From Paracentrotus lividus (taxonomy: Eukaryota; Echinodermata; Echinoidea; Camarodonta; Echinidae): a stretch of 64,000 bases of DNA. A program made the translations under genes and the position numbers. The stretch spans positions 4,155,827-4,219,826 of the forward strand of contig CALNVZ010002100.1 of the NCBI GenBank assembly GCA_940671915.1. Reading direction: 5' to 3'. The notes under the pieces are model-generated. The model did not search any database, was not told the origin of the DNA, and worked only from the letters and a program-made list of their open reading frames with translations. Shown one piece after another: positions 21,401-34,200 of this stretch; position 1 is the first letter of the stretch; each line of letters begins with the position of its first letter.

Positions 21401-22991
21401 CTCGACTGATAGGATATAGATGACTGTTTTTAGGAAATTATTGGACTTTCGAGTAGGTAGTAATAGGAAGAATTAATAAGGGGGCCATAATTACCCCAGT
21501 CTCTCATTCTCTCTCATACCTGTAACGCATAAATTTTCCTCTGCATTAGCGCTTACAAGTAGACTAATCATTCTTATGTCAACATTGTAATACATGATTC
21601 TCTCTTTACTTCTATATTGTTCCCATTTATGTATCGCCTGTATTTTGATGTGTATTACTATTACTGATTGTTTTGATGTATGTTATACAAGTTGTGTCCC
21701 ACAAAAAATGCTAATGGCACTTTAGATGGGTATAATATTAAAATTACAATATTATATTGTTTATAACTTTAAACTTTACACCAATTTGTTTTCTACAACT
21801 GGATGAAATTTTATGTGATATGGTCCAAGAATCACAAAGATTATGAGCATTTTGTCATTACACATGAGGAAACCTCTCCATCCAAGTTTGTATTGAGTAG
21901 TACCGGATGTATTGAATAAAACAAACCCAAGTTTGATCATTAATACTTTGATAAATATTTCAGTAGTAATTATGAAATTTATATCACTGTAAAGTGAAAC
22001 TCATTACCATTTTACTGATACCTTTCTCAGCTCACCAATATCATGTATCACTGAACCCCATTGTTTTAAATATGTCTTGCAAAATTGTGAGTGGTTCACT
22101 TTCACGCTCGTTGATGATAAAAGTTGGGTTTCCTTTCAGGCACAATTGAATAACGCATCTCAAAGAGCATGAAAGTGAACACTCACAATTTTGCAAGACT
22201 TTTTCAGAACAATGGGGTTCAGTGATGCTGATGTTGGTGAGCTGAGGGACAAAGCATTAGAATGGTAATGAGTTGCACTTTACAGTGATATAAATTTCGT
22301 AATCACTACTGAAATATTTTTCAAATTATTAATGATCAAACTTTGGTTTCTTTTATTCGATTTACCCGGTACTACTTAATATAAAACTTGGATGGAGAGG
22401 TTTCCTGATGTGTGATGAAAAAATGCTCATATTTTTGTGATTATTGGACCATATCACATAAAATTTCATCCAGTTACAGAAAATGAATTGTAGTTTACGG
22501 GTGTAGAGATATAAACAATATGATAGTGTAGTTTTAATATTATACCCATCTAAAGGGCCATTAGCATTTTTTGTGGGGCCCCTTGTAATTACAGCATACT
22601 GTTGAAAGGGTGCCCTATTAAAACATTGTGTAAATAAATAAAATAAATAAAATAAAAATAAATAAATCTACGTCTACCCTGAAGTTTCATGAAAACATTA
22701 CCTTGATTTAGGCCGTATCAGGACAATTACCCCCAGAACAAATACCCCCCCCCTAGAAATAGGGTTAGGGGGTAGATTGTTGGTGGGGATAGTTGTTGGG
22801 GGCATAATTGTTCATGGGTTAGTTGTCCTAGGGCAATCGGCATGTACAACATGAGTGAATTACATTAGTCATTTGACTTGACATAATTGTTGTTTTATAT
22901 TTTGTTTTTATTAGGTTGTGGTAAACATGCTGAGCAGGTGATGAAAGATGTACCTGAAGGAGAAAAATGCAAGTGCCCAAGAGGAAGTTAA
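18424..22991 (+). CDS. Two-exon cysteine-rich microprotein (41 aa)
   Basis: Exon A has the ATG at 18502 and ends at 18550 with AAAG|GTATGT. Exon B starts at 22915 after TTTATTAG and ends with TAA at 22989-22991. The junction G+GT (Gly) keeps frame. The protein begins MCYQVVCEKCNKKTWKG, continues CGKHAEQVMKDVPEG and ends EKCKCPRGS. It has six cysteines (two CxxC-type pairs plus CG and CKC) and one conserved-looking His, consistent with metal binding. From memory, very similar 35-45 aa proteins (MC-x-V-x-C-x-x-C-x-K-x-T-W-x-G-C-G-x-H) occur in plants, fungi and bacteria without known function. A 3' acceptor at 18423 suggests a 5' UTR exon further upstream. Confidence 0.85.
18502..18550 (+). CDS. 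Microprotein coding exon 1
   Basis: 16 codons plus one base (phase 1) with donor AAAG|GTATGT. The 5' UTR part of this exon probably begins at 18424 after TTTAATTGCAG and contains in-frame stops, so this ATG is the natural start. Confidence 0.85.
18610..18793. mobile_element. MITE in the microprotein intron
   Basis: Ends AGGGTGGTATCTCACTTCGC and its inverse are near-perfect over about 50 bp, including GGAGACGTCTCC and AGAATAGAAAATTT. It lies 60 bp past the microprotein donor site. It has no coding capacity. Confidence 0.9.
20302..20489. mobile_element. MITE in the microprotein intron
   Basis: The terminal inverted repeat GCCTTCTCCATTCAAAAGG, followed by CAGTTTCCCGC, is mirrored at the other end (GGGAAACTGATGCCTTGTGA, then ATGGAGAAGGC). 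The interior is non-coding. Confidence 0.85.
21081..21400. mobile_element. Truncated copy of a CAGGCGCGGATCCAG-ended element
   Basis: It begins CAGGCGCGGATCCAGGGGGG and continues with GGTGCGGGCGCACCCTGTAA. It ends near AAGGTACCTTTTTCAACCCC. The better-preserved copy at 29529-29800 shares both parts and has the matching right end. Confidence 0.7.
21686..22587. mobile_element. 0.9-kb palindromic foldback element
   Basis: The left TACAAG end followed by CCCACAAAAAATGCTAATG is mirrored at the right. The arms pair throughout (for example GAGGAAACCTCTCCATCCAA with TTGGATGGAGAGGTTTCCTG). There is no transposase frame. It sits just upstream of the microprotein's second exon. Confidence 0.85.
22711..22845. 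mobile_element. Short TIR element with GGACAATTACCCCC ends
   Basis: GGACAATTACCCCCAGAAC at the left is mirrored by GGGTTAGTTGTCC at the right, with GGGTTAGGGGGTAGATT inside. A related diverged copy is at 55078-55205. It lies only 70 bp from the 22915 acceptor. Confidence 0.6.
22915..22991 (+). CDS. Microprotein coding exon 2
   Basis: The acceptor is TTTTTATTAG. The 77 nt complete the split Gly codon and encode CGKHAEQVMKDVPEG, then EKCKCPRGS and TAA. The 3' UTR follows. Confidence 0.85.
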
Positions 22992-24400
22992 ATGATCTGG
23001 ATTCTTCATACCAACCATTATCATCTTATAGTACTATTGGGAGGGGGTACAAGAATAGGGAAATGAGTCCTTCATTATCATTTATTACTCAGGAGCAGAG
23101 TTTCTTTATGATTTATTTATTGTTTTGCAGATAAAATGAGGGGAGAGTGTTTGTACGTTTAAGACCCAGTTAAAAAGAGAGTCTGTTCCCACGTAGGTTA
23201 GAAAGTTTATGCCATTGTTTCAAGTACCTGTACATGTACAGCTTGGGAAAAAAATTATTAGACCAATCTCTTTTTCATAAGGTTCTCTACTCTCTTGTCA
23301 TTACAGTCCCTTTTTTTGCTTCAATACTTCAAAGTGTTCTTTCTTGTTGAGCGGCTCGTGTTCCTGCATCCTGTCTTCATTCCAAAAACTCAAAACACTG
23401 AATTTTAGTGACATATTGAAACCCTTATTAAAAAGAGCTAGGTATAATAATTTTTCTGAAGCTGTATATGGTTTAGATGGCTTCTCATAGGGCATTATAG
23501 CATGCAATGATGGTTTAATTAATACCCTTTTTAAACTGTAGGGGGCAATTTCAATGAGGTAAATAGTGGGAACCGTCCTTTAGGGTTGATGAATAATCTT
23601 ACATCTGTAATAAAATGTCCATCTTGTACAGCTTTGCCAATGTAGTGCTACAAAGCATTCAAAACAAATGATTTGGGGAAACTATTGGCCTATTGCTGGT
23701 AGATTTATTATTTTTTCTTTGTTATTTTTTATTGTGATTTTAACTTATAAAACTGTGGGCAAGTTGCTTTGTGGGGAGCGACATTTTGTACATAAATTCA
23801 TTGGTTTTGATTGCTAAACATGGGTTTTTGTGAAATGAATTATCAGTTCTCGAATTATCATACAGGTACATATATATGTATATATTTTTTGTATAAGCAC
23901 AATATTTTGCTGCAAAAATTCTGTTAACATTTAATTATAAAATATGAATATGAATAAGTGTGTTGATAGATTATTAAATGCTGTACATGTATATCCAAAT
24001 TATATGCTACATGTTTTATGTTAAAGATTATAATGGAATTCTGAAATATTAAGATTACTATTGACTTTCATCCCACCTACATTGTGTTAGTAACATATGT
24101 ACCGATTGTCTACTTTGTTTGTTGTTATGCTGTTCTGATTTTACTTAGGTGATTTGAATTTATGATTCTTTCACATTTAAATCATATTATCCATACATTT
24201 AAATAGTTAATCTCCCCCTGAAAAAAGAAGAAGATACAACTTAATACTGAAAGGGCAAAGCCAAAATCAACTTATGAACAAAAATGAATGTTAAAAGTTT
24301 GTAGCATTTGGTTCGAGTGGGCTGGATAAAGAAGACAAATTCAATAAACAGTGGATAGAATCTTACCTTACATGTACATGTATACTAATAGGTACATGTA
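22992..24400 (+). other. Probable 3' UTR and flank of the microprotein gene
   Basis: Non-coding, AT-rich. An AATAAA at 24343-24348 is one possible polyadenylation signal; several other weak A-rich signals exist upstream, so the 3' end is not defined. Confidence 0.4.
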
Positions 24401-24819
24401 TAATAATAATAATAATAATAATATCGTTTTATTTACCCAGGGTAGCCACTTCAGTATGACTATGATCATATCAATACATTTAGTTCACTATGCTTGTATT
24501 TCAAAGAATTAAAGTTTTGTATATACGTTGCTGTTTGTAGATTCATTGCTGCACGTAAACTAAAAGTTGTTATATTTCTTGCTGAGACAAGTATTTATAT
24601 TGTATTTCATCACATTAATAAAAAAAAATATATGAATATAAACTCATTTAACTTAACAACTGTACCTTTATGTTATTATTTAGAATGTATTAAAAATAAT
24701 TACATTAGTCCAAAGATTATAGACAGACAGTTTATGTAACTTAAATTTTTTTTTTTAAAATCACATATTGATAGGGTGAGGTGTATAAAGATATCAAGAT
24801 AAATATAGACGTATAAGAG

Positions 24820-24930
24820 GAAGAGAGAGAGAGAGAGGGGGGGGGAGGGGGTAGAGGGAAAGAAAGGAGAGAAGGAGGGAATGAGAAAGAGAGGGGGAGG
24901 GAGGGAGGGAGAAAGGGGTGAGGAGAAAAA
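24820..24930. repeat. Purine-rich (GA/GGGA)n tract
   Basis: Almost pure A/G on the plus strand. It produces open frames on both strands that have no coding support. Confidence 0.85.
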
Positions 24931-25419
24931 GATTGTAGAGATTGGCAAACGGTCAGATAAAGATAGATGGGGAATAGCTGGACCTGTATGTAAAATTATG
25001 AGGAATGTAGAAAGAAATAGTATGCTGAAAAGTACATCAGTGAGAGAACAATATTTTAGTCTACCAAGAACATTAGATACAGTCTGCTCCCACTATAATG
25101 AGATGGTCATTCAATACTGTGCTCATTGGAATGAGAGTGGACTGCATAATGACATTAAAGTCAATATTTCATCAGTTGGTACATTATGGTCAGTCCCTTG
25201 CCTTATACTTTTGTGATGATTGCATTAAATTTTTGTATCGTACCTGACTTCACATAGCTTACATAAAGAACTCTTTGCCACAGATATTGGAATGTTTAAA
25301 TCTGAAGCATTTGACCGAAGTGACCATTTCTATTGAATCTGATCATGTGTTGATATGATTAAAAGAAATATTGTTGAAAGTGAGTCAAATAAAAAAAAAA
25401 TCTTCTTTATAAACTTTAA

Positions 25420-25990
25420 CTTTCCTATCCATGCTTTTCTTCTACATTAAAACCATATCACTCTCCTCTCATCCCATTACCAATTTAATCATTTCTTTTC
25501 ATTTTAACCTTTCTTATATTACTCTCCTATCCATTCATTTCTCCATTATTTAAACCTTTCTTTTTCACTCTCCTCTCTATCCCTTTGTGCTTTATTAAAA
25601 AATTTCTAGTCCAATCTCCCATCCATCAGTTTCTCTTTCATTTAAACCTTTCTTGCTCACTCTCCTCCCCGTCCATGTCTTTTTTCTTTTTCTTTTTCTT
25701 TTTTATTTAGAGGTCTTGTTGACCCTTCTCTCAATCCCTTTCACCTTCATTTAAATTTTTACCTGTTTCACTCTCCTATCCATCCCTTTCTCCTTCATTT
25801 TAACCTTTCTTGTTCACTCTTTAATCCATCCCTTTCTCCTTCATTTAAAACTGCCTTGTTAACTATTCAATCCATTCATTTCTCTTTCATTGAAACCGTT
25901 CTTGTATCACTCTTCTCTCGACCTATTTCTCCTTCATTTAACCTTTCTTGTATCAACCTATTTCTCCTTCATTTAAAACTGCATTGTATC
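25420..25990. repeat. Degenerate pyrimidine-rich tandem repeat
   Basis: Loose repeats of CCTTTCTCCTTCATTTAAAC and TTGTTCACTCTCC with roughly 50-60 bp spacing, about ten copies. Confidence 0.7.
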
Positions 25991-28430
25991 ATATTCCTTC
26001 ACATTAAACCAACAAAAGAAAAATAATAATACAATTGATGTTTTAAATCGCCATGGCACTGTATTTCTCCATCTTTACAATTGTTAACATACCCAACCTA
26101 ATATGGAAGTATATTTAATGTTGAAAAGCAATAGAAAATATACATAAAAAGTATTTTCCCATTCTTTTTGTCGTAATTTATATCTTACAATGAGCTGAAT
26201 GATACTCTACATGTTAATAATATAATGTGCATTTCTATGGTGCTGCTATAGGTTCAAAATTTGACTTCACAAGTTAATTTTAGGGATATAATTGTAAATA
26301 TACATGTATTGGGTATTTGGAAACCTTACACACGTCAATAATAAGGAATAGATGCATGGAAAAAAACATCCATTTCGTTTTGTAAAGGTATAGGGCTTTA
26401 CTTCAGCAATATCTAACCCCAAATCAGTTATATATAACTGATATATTATCTTGCTTTGTATTTTGATATCTGTAGGCCTATACTGAGAGAAAAACTTTTA
26501 AAATAAATGTGTATCTAAAACTTTATGCATCTCATTGAATGCTTGTCAATCATAATGTTAAATATGGTGTGGAATTTCATGGAAAGATACATGTATTACA
26601 TTCTCTTACCATCCTAGCAATCTACAGGCTGATAATGATAGTGCCGATATAAATGCATGGAAGGTGCCACAAACCCTAAGGATAATTACAACAAAACTAA
26701 TTAATTGTCTCCAAACATGCATGATCAAACTTACTGGACAACATGCCTTATAGTGGAGATTTTGTTGTTGCTGTTGTTGAAGTAAAATGCCAAGCCTCCT
26801 GAATACACTATATATTTAAGTAGTTTATATTGATGAATATTCAGCATGATATAATATCATCAAGATGAACAGAAACAAATATTTGAACATGGTTATTCTA
26901 TCCCTACCTCCACAATTAAGCAAATGATAAATATGCTAAAGTAAAGACCAAAAATATTGCAATGAACATATCCATTTTTCGATGACTACATGCATAATAT
27001 CCAAACATAAAAACAAATTGATTGAGTCATTACAATGTAATCACATATTTCTTTTGAATTTTCATTAAACTCAATAATCCCATCTCATTTAATTTCTTTA
27101 TCATTAAATTGATAAGTAATCAAAAGTGCTCATGAAGGATCACTAAATTCAAAGCACAGGAAATAAATCAAAGAAAACCTGTTTCCAATTCAATAGCATA
27201 ATATTCAATATCTCAACTAGGTAATAATTCATTCATACAATTATATAATGACATTTCTAATAAGGAGATATTAATTGATTTACAATTTGATTCATAGGGA
27301 AATTGATGCATTTATCACCACACAGAAATAGAAATACAGATAGGGGCATGCCTGAAGGGAATTAGATATTGCAATTAAAATGAGAATAATATATATATGC
27401 AAGCTTTAAAATAATGAATATATATGATTACAGCCTGGTATTGTTAGTTGTAAGCTTCAGTCAAAATGATATCGGACAAAATATTAATGGGTAAAATATC
27501 CTCCATCATGATTAAAAAACATAAATTCAAACAAAATATTGGCACAAATATAAGATTTGTTAAAAATTACCATTGTCAATAACTACTCATATTAATAGTG
27601 CCTAGCTTGCATGCTTTAAAACATCGATGTCATATTTACATGTTGCAAATACATTGTCTGTACAATTTACAATTTTATACTTACATGTATATATCAATCA
27701 TTTTCACACTTTTTTTCTTCTCATTAGTTATAAATTAAATGCTAACTCTTCCTTCACACAATTCTATGTACAGTTTCACCAGAGAAAGATGGCTCAAAAT
27801 ATCTCTCATTTGTTATGTCATACAATTTAAAAAATGAATAATTCTTTTCATCATGGGAAAATACAGCCTTATGTGTTCACTATTTCATACATGTATAGAT
27901 AAAATGCTGTATCTTACTTAAAATAAATTCATTCACAGATACACTTTATAAATTCTTTCACAATTCTATATCTTCACCCAACTACAACTATGTGTGAACC
28001 TGCACAAATACAAAGATCTCTGACCAATGATACAGCTTCATTATCCACAAGGAACAGACTTCTAAAATGGATAATAAACTTGATTCCGAATATCAGTTGG
28101 CAGAGAAACACATTGAGAGTATGATGGGTTACATATAGGCACACATTACAAATAATCGGTGGCATAAAACTTGCAATATTATGATCTGACTGTGTTGGCT
28201 AGAAAGGCACTCAATTGAGTAAACACATTTACAACCCATAAGATATGCTACATACAATCTAAAAACAATCCCGGTTTCTAAAAGATGTTAAAAATTCTGA
28301 TTACCTTAGCCTATAATGACATCAACCATAAACTCAGTTTCTTGTTTGCTTGAGGACTGTAATTCAATAGTACACATCAGTGGCAGGAAAATATATTTTC
28401 ACATGAACCAAGAATAATGGTCGATCATTA
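25991..28430. other. Intergenic AT-rich DNA
   Basis: No splice-consistent exon or clear repeat seen. Confidence 0.5.
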
Positions 28431-28699
28431 GCAGAGATGCCAACCCTACGGAATAATTGTAACATTAGAAATTAGAAAATGAATAACACATAGTTGAAAC
28501 AGCTGAAACAAAATGTCTCGGTCGCAAGAGAAACAAATCTTTTGATTTGAATGCATTCCCAAAATTGAATGACAGAGTAAAAGTTATTATTCATGCTTTC
28601 TCTTGTGAGAAGTCATGTGGTTCAGCTGTCTAAAATATTTTGATTATTTGCGTTCTAATTTCTAATTTTATAATTATTTCGTAGGGTTGGCATCTCTGC
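28431..28699. mobile_element. MITE with GCAGAGATGCCAACCCTACG ends
   Basis: Terminal inverted repeats of about 48 bp: the left starts GCAGAGATGCCAACCCTACG and runs through TTAGAAATTAGAA, and the right is its inverse. The interior is non-coding. Confidence 0.85.
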
Positions 28700-29528
28700 A
28701 TGAGGTGAACATTTACAAGATATTTCAAACCCATCACAGGAAAGAAAGGGAGGAAAGGCAAAATATGGCATTTACAAACATGAATTCTATTCGCTACCAC
28801 CATGACAATAGTCTTTACATACATTTCACATTATTATCTTTATAGGTCGCTTTAGCTGTTGCAATATGATGCCATATTGCATGGTCTAATTAAAAACTGA
28901 TTTTCACAGATTATGCCTCCTGTATAAGGATCATAGAAATTAATGATTATATTGGATGGCTTTACTTTATGGGATTCCAGATTATTCTACTCATTATGGC
29001 CAATATTGGGCTCATCTTTGATTTGTGCAATACTTGTGGAACATTTCTGGCATCCCATTCTGAGTCATCCAATATAAGTATCATGTGAGCAAGAATAGCT
29101 GATGGACAAACGATCTATATCCTCTAGGTCTACCCTACCTACATCAAATGGAGTTGAATACAATATAGCTTCCTTCTAATTGGCTGGCATGTTGCTAATG
29201 AGCAGTGTTTCTTTTGAATCAATTTTCAAGTACTTGAGAAGAATACAAAGTGGTTAGTACATTTGAGATTATTCAGGCTTGCAACATTTATATCTCTTTA
29301 CGCCTAAGAAAAAGTGAAATGCTTGAAGAATCTTAAATGGCTAGTGTTTGATTTATATTAGCACAAACTAAGTGCAAAATTGAAAATGATGAAGTAGACT
29401 GCACCCTTAAAAGTGATTGGAGGGCAGGACAATGCAAAAAAAGAATTCTTGCTATCGACAGTTAAACCAATGCATTCTGGGATAGCTTGGGTGCCCCACT
29501 CACCTCTGGTTGAAGCATTTGATATTTT

Positions 29529-29622
29529 CAGACGCGGATCCAGGGGGGTGGCTGAAGGTGCTAGCGCACCCCGTAAGATTGGGAAATCAGCATACCTTCT
29601 GTACACTGACCCTTGTTATAGC

Positions 29623-29673
<51 letters not shown>

Positions 29674-29800
29674 ACCCCACCGCCCCCCCCCCCCCCCCAC
29701 CCCCCCCCCCCCCCCGCTTATCACGCAGCTAGCGTGACGTTAAAAAAAATTAAGGTACCTTTTCGCACCCCGTTAAAATCCTTCTCTGGATCCGCGCCTG
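29529..29800. mobile_element. CAGGCGCGGATCCAG-ended non-autonomous element with long poly-C
   Basis: The left end CAGACGCGGATCCAGGGGGG and right end CTCTGGATCCGCGCCTG are inverted. The interior has GGTGCTAGCGCACCCCGTAA, then about 90 nt of nearly pure C at 29623-29715. The poly-proline frames there are artefacts of the C run. Confidence 0.8.
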
Positions 29801-30935
29801 ATTTTCCCATATCAAAATCAATTAGAGGAGACATTGTTACATTTGCAACATAATAATTTTGTTATTCTGTTGCTTTCTATGCTATTCTTACTTTCAGCTA
29901 CCCCGTAATGAGTCATTACTGTGAAGTTTTTATGTGCTGGTTTGAAGAGATAAAGCAGGAAAATGTAAAAATATCTGATGATGAGAAAAGTATCGTGGGA
30001 TAAATTCTCATCTGCACACAATAAGCCCAATGCTTGTAACAGAATTAAATATGCATTTTGTGCTTGAAATACGCTTAAAATAATGAGTACAAGTAGACCA
30101 TAAGTTGTGGGGGCATGAAAGGCAAATTCACCAGTTGAGCTAAATCCATGAACTTTTGGTTTATTGATAGCGAGAATTGTTTCAGTTTGTGTAACTCATG
30201 CTTCAATTGCTTCAGTACTGATGGGTTTATTCCTGCTGTATACTCTTCATTCATCGTTGCACAAGGAAGAACCTCACATTAGTGTCATTGGATTTATAAA
30301 CTGCATATATCAACATTGGAAGTATGAAGTACAATTTGGTAACTAGTGCTAAAAGTCATCATTGGAAGGATAAACTTGCTCTTTTAATTCTATTGATAAA
30401 AGGAGCCAGTATTTCTAAATGCTAGTGTTTTACTTCATGGGTAATGGAACAAGGTGTAAAGCAATACATTGTTTTTTATCTTGGAAGTCTCAAATTGGCA
30501 TTCAGATCAAGAGCTAACATCCACAAATCAATAAATATTCCTATTCTTATGCCATCTTACTTTGATATTTCACGTGATATATGGATCGTTTTAGATAATT
30601 TTTTTTAACACTACATTATCTGTTTGCATACCCTGAATTTTTCAAATCGAAAAGTAGATAAAGAATTTGACACATGTCTTGTTTATATGAAGTGAATATG
30701 AATTAAATATCCCTTTGTGATAAAGGCAGGGTTAATTGCACCATACTTTGGATATTTGCTGGTATATATATGTGCCTTTGAATGTTTTTAACAGAAATAT
30801 GGTGCAATATAAATGCTGAGGGTCATTATCATCATCATCATATATCTAACAAATCATGGATGTTAGCTCTTGACATGTTGTGGTCGTAATAGATAGTAGA
30901 GAGAATAGTAGAATGGTATGTGTGTGTGTGTTATG
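29801..30935. other. 3' flank / possible 3' UTR of CTTNBP2
   Basis: Non-coding DNA downstream of the CTTNBP2 stop. Minus-strand AATAAA strings occur (for example opposite 30160-30170 and 30225-30235), but none can be singled out. A (GT)n run lies at 30919-30930. Confidence 0.4.
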
Positions 30936-31278
30936 CTACACGGTTTCCTCCCACACACTCCATACTCCATCCTCATCTTTAGTTCTCGTTCTTGCCAGTC
31001 CAGTTGAAACAGGTGCTCCATCGCTGGCTCTTCTCAGTAACCTTTGACCTCCCCCGATGTTTCCACTGGCAATCTGCTGATCTTGAGCTTTGTTCTTCTC
31101 TCCTGCTCCTTCATTACCAAACAATGTCTTTTGAAGTTCAATGAGCTGTTCAATCTCTGATAGTGATGGGTTGGCATGGTTATTGAGGAGTGATTCAAGG
31201 AGATTAGGTTCTTCAGTAGGTGATGTAGGAATGCTGTGACTCCTATGATGTGTCATTGCACTACTCTCATGAGATTTA
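30936..31278 (-). CDS. CTTNBP2: CTTNBP2 exon 16 with stop codon
   Basis: Acceptor TTGAACAG, phase 2 in, and TAG at 30936-30938. It encodes a Ser/Pro-rich stretch (HHRSHSIPTSPTEEPN), a LLESLLNNHANPSLSEIEQL helix and a tail ending GVWSVWEETV. The last residues E-T-V would fit a class III PDZ ligand, which is only a suggestion. Confidence 0.88.
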
Positions 31279-34200
31279 CTGTTCAATACAAACAAAACAT
31301 CAACATGACAAGCAAGATATATATTTCACAACAAGAAATTGCATTTTTACTCTTTATTCACTATTTTCCATCACTAAAAGATGATTTGTTTTGTGTTAGT
31401 GAATACATGCTACTTAAAAAAGTAATGGATAAAAAAAAGAAGAAGGAGAACCCCCCATCCATTGTTGTGTGCAGCATTTTACTGTTGTGAGCGTATGAGT
31501 TGAATAATGGCATCGCGGAGTTCAATGTTGTAACAATTTTGCACTCATTAGTTCAATATTGTAACAATATTGCACTCATTTTCTCCATTGAAACAGGTAG
31601 TGTAGAATATATAAGACATACATTATGCTAACAATATTGAACGCCGACAAGCAACACATCTGGTAGAGTATTAATACATGGTTCTAATGTATCGAAAAAG
31701 AGACCTACATGTATATGTGTAATAATGTTATATAGATGTAAGACATACACAGAATATCTAAAGTAGAAGATAGTTTAATAACTTGACAAACCTGATTGAG
31801 CTGTTTGGTAGAGAGTTCTGCTTAGTCACAGGCTTGACGAGTTTAGGAGTCACACGCCGCGGGATCATTGATCGTCCATTCCTCTGAGAATCTGATATAG
31901 GAATGACAAAATATGAAAGAAAATATGAAGTTTAAGAGAAAAATTAATTGAAATGTCAGTCTGAAATTAAAAAAAATATAATCAGGATTGCTTCTCTATC
32001 TCTTTCTAGTCACTGCTGAAGGAAAGTATCATCATCAAGTTGGGTTAAATATTTGCAGGCCACATAAATTTCAAGTGCAAAAATGGAAATTTTCTCTTTT
32101 AATCTTAAAATAAATATTATATATAGTGGGGTAAACTGTGAAAATTATTCTACAGACATACAACACAATCAGTGTTGACATTTTTCAGATCCTCTCGCTT
32201 TAGCATTTAAGAGACAATAATGGTATAGGTAATAAGTACAATTATGCAAAATATACCGAGTTTGCTAATCATACAGCACATACTTGTATGCATACGAGCA
32301 ATTTGTGTTAATTTAATTTAATTATTTTACAAGAAATCTTTTTTGTTGCTTGTTTATACCAGAATTGGAAATGATCTTTATTGAGAGCCTACCTGAGTTA
32401 ATGAGATCCAGATGAGCCTGGTTTCTGGCGGCTAGTGCTGCAGCCTTGTTACTGGTCTTACTTCGGTCTAAGCTCTTACTCCTCCTTGGTTTCTTGCCAC
32501 TACTGCTACTAGACTTCTCTACCAGTACATCTACAGCAGGAGCACTGATGCCTCGGAATCCAGAGAAATAATCTTCTGCTTCTGTAAGGGGTCAATAAAA
32601 ACAGACCTTAAATTTGGTCAGTTTTAGGGCAAGGCCATTTTTTCAGTACAGTACAAATGCAAATGTCTAGAAAAGGCACTAAAATCTCCAAGGCCAAAAA
32701 GGGAATTTTGGAAGGAACACTATACTGGTATGGCCAAACGGATACAAGGCATAAGCAGATGAGTCTATATTTGACTGGTGATTTAAAGGTTCCAAAGACG
32801 TGTAATAAAAAAATATTCAGGGAAAATATCAAATTACAAAATGCCTACAACATCTTTACTTGAATATCATATTGTTGCTTGCCATTTACTTGTTTGTGGG
32901 TAGCAAAGATCATATAATGGAACCAATACCAGTACTAATTGGTTTTCTAGAAAGGACTCTAACAAACAGATCAGAGGCTGACAATTCTCTTCACAAAAAG
33001 ATAAAATAATAATGCATATTAAACAAACAGTCTTCACTGAGAGGACATCAAAGTCAAAAGAAGAATTCATTCATGCAACATAAGGGATAAAGAGGGGATG
33101 GTAATTCTCTAGGGGCCTGTTTCTCAAAACTGTTATAAGTTTAAGTTCTTGGCCAATCCATAAGGACACGTGTTGAAGAATTAATACACATTTCAATGGG
33201 ATGTCCATGAACTTAGACTCATGACGGTTTCGATAAACGATCCTTGGTAAATTTTACATCAAATGTCAAGCCTTCCTAAAAGGCATAAGCTTACTTACCT
33301 TCCTCACTGAGAGGACATCCCGGTAAGAATGATTTATGAAGTAGTACATAGAGCGCTGTACTAGCAGCCATGTTCTGCTGCTGTATATGAGTAGAGGATG
33401 CTGCAGGACCATTATGATGAAAGCTATCTTCTATGTGAGGTGCAAGGCTGTAGTTCCACAGGAGACACAACCACCTACGACAAATAAAACCATATAAATA
33501 TAATAATCAACACTAATCAAAGAATGCATTACGACTAAATCTAACTTGGAGGTGTTTCACCCAGTCGTTTATAAGTTATGCATGATATAACGAATGACTA
33601 GTGATCAGGCCATGTATGAAAGGATGTTCCAGTTGTTTGCTAAGTCATTCGTAACCTTATAAACAACTTGGTGAAACACCCCCTGGTATGGTATAGTATC
33701 TTGACATTATCCTAATAATACTTTAAAAAAAAACACTTTAAAAAAATCAACGATGCAACCAGAGGACATAAATTTATATGTCAACAAACACCATGAAATG
33801 CCTATCATGGAAAAGACCACAACTGACAGAGCAAATGAATATTATTTTCTACATGCTGATAGATACATATCTACACCCTACAACATAGTACACAAGAAAT
33901 GCAAGGGGAAAATCCTCTTGTTTTGAGCTTGTAATTTACCAATAATTGAGCAATGAGATAGAATAAGAAGAGATGATTTCTGGTTCATGTTTCATCTCGC
34001 CCTTAACCACTGAAAATCTTACCCAAATATGAATACATCAGAAGAAACATTAATTTCTATTTTTACTTCAAACTGCCTTTCTTTCATATTTGGGGGGGGG
34101 GGGGTTGTACCTGAGTATAGATCCTGGAGCATCACCGTTGATAGGCAGGCAAAGAACTGCTTTGGGACCTGAACTAAAACTCTGCATCGATAGCCTTAGC

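Noticed and set aside
29413..29853. 146-codon open frame with poly-proline
   Set aside because: The proline run is translation of a poly-C tract inside a mobile element.
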